DNA from: Pseudomonadota bacterium
GTDB lineage: Bacteria > Pseudomonadota > Gammaproteobacteria > Steroidobacterales > Woeseiaceae
Assembly: GCA_022573655.1 (NCBI GenBank)
Contig: JACZTO010000016.1
Location: 1-46,512, forward strand
Length of the DNA: 46,512 nucleotides
Direction of reading: 5' to 3'
In this document: positions 15,231 through 22,407 of the stretch, piece by piece
Layout of the letters: every line of letters begins with the position of its first letter
Numbering within the stretch: position 1 is the stretch's first letter
Program-made: the position numbers and the translations under genes
The notes under the pieces: model-generated
The model's database searches: none
What the model was told of the DNA's origin: nothing
The model's input: the letters and a program-made list of their open reading frames with translations, nothing else

Positions 15231-16157
15231 TCATAGCTGCAATGCTTTCTGCAGCCCGGTATTTGAATCGATGAATGCAACCGGCGTGCCTTTATCGATG
15301 CGACGTATCAGGCCTGCAAGAACCTTCCCCGGGCCGCACTCGATAATAGACGTCGCTCCAGCTGCGATGATTGCCTGCACAGTCGCGACCCATTGCACCG
15401 GGCCGTACACCTGCCGCGCCAACCTGCTGCGAATGTCGTCCGCGTCCCCGTACGGTGTCGCGTCCGTTGCCGCCACCACCGTGATTCGCGGCGTGTGGAA
15501 CGCGGTGTCGGCAAGGGCTTCGGCCAGTGCTTCACCAGCGCCGACCATCAGTGACGAATGCGAGGGTACGCTAACCGGCAACATTATGGCTCGTCGCGCG
15601 CCAGCTTCCTTAGCCCGTTCCACGACCCGATCCAATGCTTGCCTGTGACCCGCAACCACGACCTGGCCGGGCGAATTGAAATTCACCGCTTCGGCAATGC
15701 CGATTCCGGAGGCCTCATCACATGCCGCGATAACTGCAGCATCGTCAAGGCCAAGTATCGCAGCCATCGCACCGTCTCCGGAGGGCACCGCGTCATGCAT
15801 CAGCTGGGCCCTGCGCATCACGACCTTCATCGCCTCCTCAAACCCCAGCGCAGCCGCGCAAACCAGCGCCGTATACTCGCCGAGGCTGTGTCCCGCCATT
15901 TGTGTCGGCTCGACGCCTCCGGCCGTTTGCCACACCCGGTACGCAGCGACACCGGCGGTGAGCATCGCTGGTTGAGTGACAAGCGTTGCCGATAGTTTTT
16001 CCGCAGGACCCTCTTGAATCAATTGCCACAAGTCGTAGCCGAGAACCGCGCTCGCCTGCGCATAGGTCTGTTGCACCACTGGATATTCGGCGGCCAGATC
16101 GGCTTGCATACCCACCGACTGGGAGCCCTGCCCCGGAAAAACCATTGCTGCTGTCAA
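15231..16157 (-). CDS. fabD: Malonyl-CoA-acyl carrier protein transacylase
   Basis: FabD loads malonate from CoA onto AcpP. The 308 residues open with the family signature MVFPGQGSQSVGM. The nucleophile is Ser91 in AGHSLGEYTALVCA, and His199 in VPSHSSLM completes the dyad. Gln in PGQGSQ provides the oxyanion hole. It is the first gene of this fab run: plsX and fabH, which precede fabD in E. coli, are absent, and a rhombosortase gene lies 36 bases upstream on the same strand. Confidence 0.95.
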   Translation of the reverse strand: MTAAMVFPGQGSQSVGMQADLAAEYPVVQQTYAQASAVLGYDLWQLIQEGPAEKLSATLVTQPAMLTAGVAAYRVWQTAGGVEPTQMAGHSLGEYTALVCAAALGFEEAMKVVMRRAQLMHDAVPSGDGAMAAILGLDDAAVIAACDEASGIGIAEAVNFNSPGQVVVAGHRQALDRVVERAKEAGARRAIMLPVSVPSHSSLMVGAGEALAEALADTAFHTPRITVVAATDATPYGDADDIRSRLARQVYGPVQWVATVQAIIAAGATSIIECGPGKVLAGLIRRIDKGTPVAFIDSNTGLQKALQL

Positions 16158-16193
16158 TATCCTCTCCGTTTGCTCGGAATCACAGGCCGCGCA

Positions 16194-16805
16194 TTATAAC
16201 GACGCGCGTGGCTGGACTCTAATCCGCGTCAGTAATCCACCCAGGACGCCCCCGGCAGCGCCATAAAGGTGCGCATCGACGATGACTGGTCCTCCGGACG
16301 TTGTCTCAGACCCGGGCAACGGCCCATTGAACTGCTCCCAGGCCAGTTTCGCGACGATCAGGGCGGCCAATATGACTGTTTCTGCGTTTAAGTCGCGCAG
16401 TCGAACCAGAATGCCGGCCACCAGCAGGCCGTGCAACAAACCAGAGAGTCCTACATACCAGGTCAATTCCGGGTTCAGAAACCAAAAACAGACATCTATT
16501 GTGGCGATAGCAACAGCGGCAATCAGGAGCCACGCCAGCGGCGAATACGCCGCTCCAACCAGGTACCAGACCAAGATCAATCCTGCACTGTTCAAGGCGA
16601 AATGTGACCAGCCCAGGTGCGTCAGGTGGCCGCTCAGCAGACGCCAAAATTCACCGGCGGCGATGCCGTCACGATCGAAGCGCAGCCATTCCATAGCGGA
16701 ATCTCCGCTCAACATAAGGCCGGTCGCTATAAGTATCACCAGTGCGACGCCAGCCAAGCCTGATCGCCAATCTGCACCAGCGCCTGTCTCTTTGTATAAC
16801 CCCAT
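16194..16805 (-). CDS. rrtA: Rhombosortase (rhomboid-family membrane serine protease)
   Basis: A 203-residue intramembrane protease with about six hydrophobic segments. The dyad is Ser121 in WYVGLSGLLHG and His179 in VDAHLYGAAGG. The segment HLTHLGWSHFALNSAGL gives the oxyanion-supporting His/Asn pattern of rhomboids. WYVGLSGxLHG is the hallmark I associate with rhombosortases, which process secreted proteins carrying a GlyGly-CTERM anchor. Known substrates leave the cell through type II secretion, and this gene is divergent from gspG with only 74 bases between starts. No GlyGly-CTERM protein was recognised in the window. A general rhomboid protease is the alternative. Confidence 0.82.
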   Translation of the reverse strand: MGLYKETGAGADWRSGLAGVALVILIATGLMLSGDSAMEWLRFDRDGIAAGEFWRLLSGHLTHLGWSHFALNSAGLILVWYLVGAAYSPLAWLLIAAVAIATIDVCFWFLNPELTWYVGLSGLLHGLLVAGILVRLRDLNAETVILAALIVAKLAWEQFNGPLPGSETTSGGPVIVDAHLYGAAGGVLGGLLTRIRVQPRASL

Positions 16806-16879
16806 GTTTGGTATACTGACGTTTATATTATTAGAGAGTCAATTCGGCATTGCCTTAACAATGCCCTGGAGCCCGGATA

Positions 16880-17332
16880 GTGACTGCATACTCGACAGCA
16901 TGGCGCGCAATTGCGCGGCAACGTGGATTTACCCTCATCGAGATCATGGTCGTTGTGATTATTATCGGCATTCTGGCTGCGATCGTTGCGCCCAATGTCA
17001 TCGGCCGCGTTGACGATGCGCAGATTACGAAAGTGCGTGCCGAGATTTCAAACATCAATACAGCGCTCAAGTTTTATCGGCTGGATAACTTCGCCTATCC
17101 GACCACCGATCAGGGACTCGAAGCCCTGGTTGCGAATCCAGACGACCCCAATGTCAGAAACTGGAAACCCGGTGGTTACCTGGAGCGCCTGCCGCGAGAT
17201 CCGTGGGGCAATCCCTACTTGTACCTGAACCCCGGCAATAACGGCGCGATCGATATCTACACGCTGGGACGAGACGGTCGCCCGGACGGTGAAGGTATGG
17301 ACGCCGATATTGGCAACTGGGACGTGTATTAG
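16880..17332 (+). CDS. gspG: Type II secretion major pseudopilin GspG
   Basis: GspG is the main subunit of the short pilus that drives type II secretion. The 150-residue prepilin has a class III signal cleaved at RQRG^FTLIE after Gly16, with Glu21 at mature position 5 and the hydrophobic helix MVVVIIIGILAAIVAPNVIG. The globular domain has the GspG core TTDQGLEALVANP, LERLPRDPWGNPYLYLNPG and the C-terminal aspartate-rich segment that binds calcium in homologues. The start is GTG at 16880 with GGAG nine bases upstream. It is the first gene of the gspGHIJKLMN operon. Confidence 0.95.
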   Translation: MTAYSTAWRAIARQRGFTLIEIMVVVIIIGILAAIVAPNVIGRVDDAQITKVRAEISNINTALKFYRLDNFAYPTTDQGLEALVANPDDPNVRNWKPGGYLERLPRDPWGNPYLYLNPGNNGAIDIYTLGRDGRPDGEGMDADIGNWDVY

Positions 17333-17364
17333 GTCGCCACCCTCTTTTGGGCACCCTACCCCAA

Positions 17365-17928
17365 ATGCAAACTTACAATCGTACGGCTGGCTTCACGCTG
17401 ATCGAAATTCTCGTTGTCGTTGTCATCATTGCAACAATTTTATCGATAACGTTATTGTCTTTCGGCGTTCTCGACAATGACCGAGTTCTGCGCACCACAG
17501 GCCAACGTCTTGCGGCACTGGTTGAAGTCGCCCAGGACGACGCCGTCATGCAGGGTCGGGAATTCGCTTTGGAATTCATGACGTCGGGCTATCGTTTCGT
17601 TGAATACGATGCGTTGACAGGCCAATGGAACGAAATTTCACGAGACGACGCTCTGCGGCCCAGAACGCTCCCGGAAGACGTGGAGTTCGAGTTATATCTC
17701 GAAGACAGACGGATTTTATTGAATGACGACGCGATGCCGTTTGAAGACGACGAAAAGGATGTTGGCCGCAACGCGATGGACCTGTACGCGCCACACTTGA
17801 TGATGTACTCGAGCGGCGACACAACTCCGTTTGAGTTGCACATCGTGCGTCGCTACGACGATCAGCTCTTTATTGTCCGCGGCGACGCACTCGGCGGGAT
17901 CGAGTTCGGGGCGGAGGAAGACGATTAG
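17365..17928 (+). CDS. gspH: Type II secretion minor pseudopilin GspH
   Basis: A minor pseudopilin with a prepilin signal, RTAGFTLIEILVVVVIIATIL, cleaved after Gly9, and Glu14 at mature position 5. The body of the protein is rich in acidic residues and ends EFGAEEDD. It lies between gspG and gspI, the conserved GspH position. The ATG at 17365 is preferred; an in-frame TTG at 17347 would add six residues, and neither has a clear ribosome site. The protein is 187 residues from this start. Confidence 0.88.
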   Translation: MQTYNRTAGFTLIEILVVVVIIATILSITLLSFGVLDNDRVLRTTGQRLAALVEVAQDDAVMQGREFALEFMTSGYRFVEYDALTGQWNEISRDDALRPRTLPEDVEFELYLEDRRILLNDDAMPFEDDEKDVGRNAMDLYAPHLMMYSSGDTTPFELHIVRRYDDQLFIVRGDALGGIEFGAEEDD

Positions 17929-17931
17929 CTC

Positions 17932-18363
17932 ATGAACGAACGGCGCTGCAAAGGATTCACCTTGATTGAAGTCATGGTCGCTCTGTCGATCGTCGCTTTG
18001 TCGCTTACGGCCGTTGCGGCCAGCATGGTGCAAATGATCGACGCTGCCAATACGATGCGCGATCGCACTTACGCGAGTTGGATCGCGCAAAACAAGATCA
18101 CGGAAATACGGCTCGCGGCTGACGCTCCGGAGGTCAGTGCCAGCAGTGGCGAGGTCGACTACGCAAACACAACGTGGGAATGGCGAGCGGTTGTCTCGGA
18201 AACCGGTGTTGAGGATCTTTTTCGTATCGACGTAAGCGTCACGCTGGCGGGCAACGAGCATACCATTCGGTCCGTTACAGGGTTTGTCGGACTGCCGAGT
18301 GCACCCGGCGAAGCGAATCGGGCCTGGAGCCGACAATCTCCTGGCCGCGGAGTGAAGCAATGA
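17932..18363 (+). CDS. gspI: Type II secretion minor pseudopilin GspI
   Basis: GspI, with GspJ and GspK, forms the tip complex of the pseudopilus. The 143-residue prepilin is cleaved at CKG^FTLIEVMVALSIVALSLTA, after Gly8. The domain has the GspI pattern RTYASWIAQNKITEIRLA, the region around AQNKLTEIR being diagnostic. It starts three bases after gspH, and its TGA overlaps the gspJ ATG (ATGA). Confidence 0.92.
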   Translation: MNERRCKGFTLIEVMVALSIVALSLTAVAASMVQMIDAANTMRDRTYASWIAQNKITEIRLAADAPEVSASSGEVDYANTTWEWRAVVSETGVEDLFRIDVSVTLAGNEHTIRSVTGFVGLPSAPGEANRAWSRQSPGRGVKQ

Positions 18364-18974
18364 AGCAGGCTTCGGCACGCGGATTCACACTCATCGAAGT
18401 GATGGTTGCGATGGCCATATTCGGCGTCATGACGGTGCTTGCCTATATGTCTCTGGGCCAGACATTGGCGAATGCGGCGCTGCTGACCGCGCGCATGGAT
18501 CGCCTGCAGGCTATTCAACGAACCATGCGCTTTATCGGCAATGACCTGTTGACTGCAGCGCCCCGCCCAGTGCGCTCGGAAATGGGCGATTCCTATTTGC
18601 CGGCCGTGCAAGTCACTGCCAGCAATGATTACTTGCTGGCTATTACTCACGGAGGCTGGCCGAATCCTGCGGGCTTGCCACGCAGCACCATGCAGCGATC
18701 CGTTTACTTGTTGCAGGAAGACAAGCTGCTGCGTGTATACAACACGGTCCTCGACGCAACGTATTCGAATAATGCGATTGCCACCGAAATTCTGGATGGT
18801 GTGGTGAGCCTCGAGTTTCGCCTGATCCAGGACAATCTTGAGACGATCAATCAGTGGCCGCCGTTAGGTGCTCAAGGTGAATCTGCATTGCAATTACGGC
18901 CACGTGCAGTGGAAATAATCTTGACGCTGGAGGACGAAGGACAAATCCGCCGCATCATCGAGGTCGCGTCATGA
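18360..18974 (+). CDS. gspJ: Type II secretion minor pseudopilin GspJ
   Basis: A tip pseudopilin of 204 residues. The prepilin peptidase site is SARG^FTLIEVMVAMAIFGVM after Gly8. The GspJ hallmarks RLQAIQRTMRFIGNDL and ITHGGWPNPAGLPRSTMQRSVY are present; LPRS-x-x-QRV-x-Y is characteristic of the family. Both ends overlap neighbours by four bases (ATGA), a sign of stoichiometric translation with gspI and gspK. Confidence 0.94.
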   Translation: MKQASARGFTLIEVMVAMAIFGVMTVLAYMSLGQTLANAALLTARMDRLQAIQRTMRFIGNDLLTAAPRPVRSEMGDSYLPAVQVTASNDYLLAITHGGWPNPAGLPRSTMQRSVYLLQEDKLLRVYNTVLDATYSNNAIATEILDGVVSLEFRLIQDNLETINQWPPLGAQGESALQLRPRAVEIILTLEDEGQIRRIIEVAS

Positions 18975-19906
18975 AGACCGCACATCACAAACGTGGTGTC
19001 GCGTTGATCACCGCAATGTTGATTACCGCGATTACCGGTTCGCTGGCGGCGGGCCTGGCGTGGAACAGTGCTCTCGACGTACGCCGGACCATGGTGCTGC
19101 TGTTTCACGAGCAAGGCGTGCAGGTGGTACTGGGTGCGGAAAGCTGGATGCGCAATATCCTGCGCGACGACCTTGCTGATGGGGAGACCGATCACCTGGG
19201 CGAGCTCTGGGCGAGTGACTTGCCAGGATTACCGGTGGAAAGTGACACCGTGCAGGGCGTTGTCACAGGCAAGATCGAGGACTTGCAAGGCCGCTTTAAC
19301 GTGAATAATCTGATTGATCAGAACGGCGAGATTGATAAAACGGTGCTCGCGCATTTTCAGCGGCTACTGCAGGTACTGGACCTCGACCCCCGCTTCGCAG
19401 GGCTTGCAGCGGACTGGATTGATGCGGACCAGGAGGCAGGAATCCCCGACGGTGCTGAGGACTCAATCTACACCGGTCTAACGCCGTCATACCGGACTTA
19501 TAACCGGCCGCTGACTAACATCACTGAGCTCGCAGCGCTCGAAGGTATGGACAAAGCCAGCTATGAGAGACTTCTGCCGCATGTCACCGCACTGCCTGGC
19601 CATACGCTGATTAACGTCAATACGGCAACGGCCGAAGTCTTGATGTCGCTGGATGATAACCTGGACGCCAGCGCGGTTGAGGGACTGATATCGCTGCGTG
19701 AGAATGGCGGTTTTTCAAGCATTGTCGACACCTTCTCCGTTCTCGTTGAAGATGAAGTATTCGCATGGCTGACCGAGTCGAGCAGTTATTTTCGATTGAA
19801 GGCTGTCGTGCAGATTGATACCGTTCGCGTCACCTACTTCAGCATATTGCAGCGTAGTCCAAACGGCACTGTGACGACGATACTGCGTAGCCTGGGAACC
19901 ATCTGA
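18971..19906 (+). CDS. gspK: Type II secretion minor pseudopilin GspK
   Basis: GspK caps the pseudopilus tip. The 311-residue protein has a prepilin-like signal, HKRG^VALITAMLITAITGSLA, without the mature Glu5, which is normal for GspK and fits its end position. Its large alpha domain is visible in LQGRFNVNNLIDQNG, LDLDPRFAGLAADWIDADQEAGIPDGAED and LINVNTATAEVLMSLD, all typical of the family. It overlaps gspJ by four bases and is followed by gspL after one base. Confidence 0.94.
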   Translation: MKTAHHKRGVALITAMLITAITGSLAAGLAWNSALDVRRTMVLLFHEQGVQVVLGAESWMRNILRDDLADGETDHLGELWASDLPGLPVESDTVQGVVTGKIEDLQGRFNVNNLIDQNGEIDKTVLAHFQRLLQVLDLDPRFAGLAADWIDADQEAGIPDGAEDSIYTGLTPSYRTYNRPLTNITELAALEGMDKASYERLLPHVTALPGHTLINVNTATAEVLMSLDDNLDASAVEGLISLRENGGFSSIVDTFSVLVEDEVFAWLTESSSYFRLKAVVQIDTVRVTYFSILQRSPNGTVTTILRSLGTI

Positions 19907-19907
19907 C

Positions 19908-21170
19908 ATGACAGAGTTCGTCGTCCTACGATTTAACGCCACCGACAGTGCGGTGCAATGGATTCTTGTGGACGACAGTGGCACTCGCCAGAGCCGCGTG
20001 GCGACAGGCAGTCTTGACCAGGCCGCGGGTGAAGTCGGCGACCGAGCGGTCATCGTCCTGGTCCCGGCTACCGATGTCTTAACGACGACCGTGCATATTC
20101 CTGTCCGTGGCGCCGCAAAATTGCGCGCAGCATTGCCGTTTGCGCTGGAGGAAGACCTGGCAGATGACATCGAGAGTCTGCATTTTGCTGCTGGCAAGGC
20201 GTACGCCAGCGGGCGTTTGCCGGTCGCCATCGTCGCGCGAGAAAAAATGGATGACTGGTTGAGCCGGCTGAGCGCTGCCGGCATAACGGCTGCAAAAATC
20301 GTGTCCGAAATTTATGGGCTTGCGAGCATTCCCGGCACGATGAGTTTGCTGGTTGACGACGATCGCAGCCTCTATAACGATGGCGCAGATGCAGAGTTCG
20401 TGATGCAGGGTGTCACCCCGCGCGAACTGCTGGTCGCCGTTGGCCGGCTTGACGCTGCAGAGGACGAGGCGAGCGGCGAGAGCACTTCGTCCGGCCATCT
20501 TGTTGCATTCTGCACAGCGCAACAGGAAACGGACTTGTCTGCCGACTGGAGCGCATTGCGGCAGGAGTTGGATAGCGTTGACGTTAACGTTCTTCCGGAC
20601 GGTGTATTGCCCAAGCTTGCGGTAACGATAGCCTCCGGGAAAGGTGTCAATTTGCTGCAGGGACAATACGGTCCCACCGCCGATTATGTGGCGTATTTTG
20701 CACCGTGGAAATTGGCAGCTGCCCTGTTGCTTGGCTTCGCACTCCTGCTGATGACGGCACGGGGCGTTGATTACTATCGGCTTGGCGAAGAGGAAGCAGC
20801 CCTCAGGGCTCAGTTCACGGTGGAGTATCGCTATCACAACCCTGGCGATACGCGTGAAGTTATGGATCCGCTCAGAGCAGTCGCATCGATCAAACGCGGC
20901 ATGGGCAGAAAAACGTCGCCGCAGGTTTTCCTGCCCAGTCTGCGTGAACTGGGTTTGGCGGTAGCGGCAAATTCTGCGGCGCAGATTCAGTTGATCAGTT
21001 ATCGAGCGGGCATTATGGATATACGTTTGACGACACCCGACGTCGCGACTCTCGTTAACATTCAGAAAGCGGTGAGTGCCTCGGGCAGATTTCAGGCTGC
21101 AATCCAGTCAACCGATCAGGTAGCCGACAAAATTGATGGCCGCATTCGGATTCGGGAGTCGGGGTCATGA
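19908..21170 (+). CDS. gspL: Type II secretion inner-membrane platform protein GspL
   Basis: GspL links the cytoplasmic ATPase GspE to the periplasmic platform. The 420-residue protein has an actin-like cytoplasmic domain (residues 1-255) with VLVPATDVLTTTVHIPVRGAAKLRAALPFALEEDLADDIESLHFA, the GspL signature region. One membrane segment follows near residues 266-284 (APWKLAAALLLGFALLLMTA), then a periplasmic ferredoxin-like domain. Its stop overlaps the gspM ATG. The gspE partner is not in the window. Confidence 0.92.
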   Translation: MTEFVVLRFNATDSAVQWILVDDSGTRQSRVATGSLDQAAGEVGDRAVIVLVPATDVLTTTVHIPVRGAAKLRAALPFALEEDLADDIESLHFAAGKAYASGRLPVAIVAREKMDDWLSRLSAAGITAAKIVSEIYGLASIPGTMSLLVDDDRSLYNDGADAEFVMQGVTPRELLVAVGRLDAAEDEASGESTSSGHLVAFCTAQQETDLSADWSALRQELDSVDVNVLPDGVLPKLAVTIASGKGVNLLQGQYGPTADYVAYFAPWKLAAALLLGFALLLMTARGVDYYRLGEEEAALRAQFTVEYRYHNPGDTREVMDPLRAVASIKRGMGRKTSPQVFLPSLRELGLAVAANSAAQIQLISYRAGIMDIRLTTPDVATLVNIQKAVSASGRFQAAIQSTDQVADKIDGRIRIRESGS

Positions 21171-21658
21171 AAGACTGGTTCGAATCCCTGGAAGCGCGCG
21201 AACGTGTGTTTGTATCGGCCGGCTCTGCCATTGTTGTCCTGGCGCTCATTTACGGGCTGATCTGGGCTCCGCTGGACAAGAAACATGCTGCACTGAGGAC
21301 AGACGTTGAAAACTGGCAACGTTCGATCGCAGAGCTGCGGCCGTTACGGGTGACAGGAACAAGCAACGCGCAGCCCAGTGTGACTCCGATAACTGCAAGC
21401 CAACAGACGCCGATTACCATTGTTGACCAGACACTGCGCAGTCGCGGCCTCGACAGATACCGCCGCCGCAGCCAACCCACTGCGAGCAATGGTATTCGTA
21501 TTTCCTTTGAGGATGTCGCATTTGACGAACTCGTGTTGTGGCTTGGTGATCTCAGCGAGCAGTATGAGATGCATGTTCAGATCGCAAGTTTCTCGACGGA
21601 CGCGCAAGCTGCACCGGGCCGTACGAATGCAACGATAACCCTGGAGCGTGCTCTTTGA
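21167..21658 (+). CDS. gspM: Type II secretion inner-membrane platform protein GspM
   Basis: GspM stabilises GspL in the platform. The 163 residues include a short cytoplasmic start (WFESLEARERVFVSAGSA), a single membrane segment (IVVLALIYGLIWAPL), then a periplasmic domain with VDQTLRSRGL and ISFEDVAFDELVLWLGDL, which is GspM-like. It overlaps gspL by ATGA and gspN by TTGA. Sequence conservation in this family is low, so position carries much of the weight. Confidence 0.9.
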   Translation: MKDWFESLEARERVFVSAGSAIVVLALIYGLIWAPLDKKHAALRTDVENWQRSIAELRPLRVTGTSNAQPSVTPITASQQTPITIVDQTLRSRGLDRYRRRSQPTASNGIRISFEDVAFDELVLWLGDLSEQYEMHVQIASFSTDAQAAPGRTNATITLERAL

Positions 21659-22395
21659 TTAGCTCGAAACGGGGCTTGATCACACTCGGGGTGCTGGTTC
21701 TGACCTTGGGTTTGCTCGCTCTTTTCCCCGCCCGGGTGGCATACAATTGGTTTGCGCCCCCGCAAATCTCAATCAGCGGTATCCATGGAAGCGTGTGGGC
21801 CGGCAGTGTGGCTGAAATTTCTGTCAGTGGACTATATGTTCGCAACCTGAGTTGGCGTATCCAGCCATTGAAACTGCTGACTGGCAAGCTCAGTTACCGC
21901 ATTGTCGGCACGCCGCCCGCAGGCATCCTGGAGTCCGATATCAGTGTGGGATTCGGCGGCAGCATCACTCTCAGGTCCTTGACCGCTGCCTTGCCCCTGG
22001 CAATGTTTGCCGAGAGTTTCAATATTCGCGGGCTGGAAGGCGACACCAGTCTGCAATTTTCACACTTGGAGTTACGCGACGGACTGCTGCTTGTAGCGCA
22101 CGGCACCTTGCAAGTGGCGAACCTGATCGTCCCGCTGATCGGACGTGATTCACTCGGCGGTTACAAAGCAGAGTTTTTCTCTCAGGACAACGGCATTACA
22201 GCGAGTATTGAGGAGACGGACGGTGTCGTCGATCTTGCTGGCAGCTTGCAGATTAACAGCGATCGCACTTTTGCTTTTATTGGCCAGGTTGTTGCAAAGC
22301 CTGAAACACCCGCGAGCCTTCTGCAACAAATGCGTTTTCTGCCGCCTGCCAATGACCGCGGTCAGCACGAGCTACGACTTGAAGGCGCGTTCTAG
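21655..22395 (+). CDS. gspN: Type II secretion protein GspN
   Basis: GspN is an accessory, non-universal inner-membrane protein of type II systems. The 246-residue sequence has an N-terminal membrane segment (LITLGVLVLTLGLLALFPARVAYNWF) and then a beta-rich periplasmic domain with ISGIHGSVWAGSVAEISV and LRNLSWR-like WRIQPLKLLTGKLSYR, characteristic of GspN. The start is TTG at 21655, inside the gspM stop (TTGA), an uncommon codon supported by coupling. The gene ends the operon and converges on the AddA-like gene with only 12 bases between stops and no visible terminator. Confidence 0.9.
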   Translation: MISSKRGLITLGVLVLTLGLLALFPARVAYNWFAPPQISISGIHGSVWAGSVAEISVSGLYVRNLSWRIQPLKLLTGKLSYRIVGTPPAGILESDISVGFGGSITLRSLTAALPLAMFAESFNIRGLEGDTSLQFSHLELRDGLLLVAHGTLQVANLIVPLIGRDSLGGYKAEFFSQDNGITASIEETDGVVDLAGSLQINSDRTFAFIGQVVAKPETPASLLQQMRFLPPANDRGQHELRLEGAF

Positions 22396-22407
22396 CACTG
22401 CCTGGAA

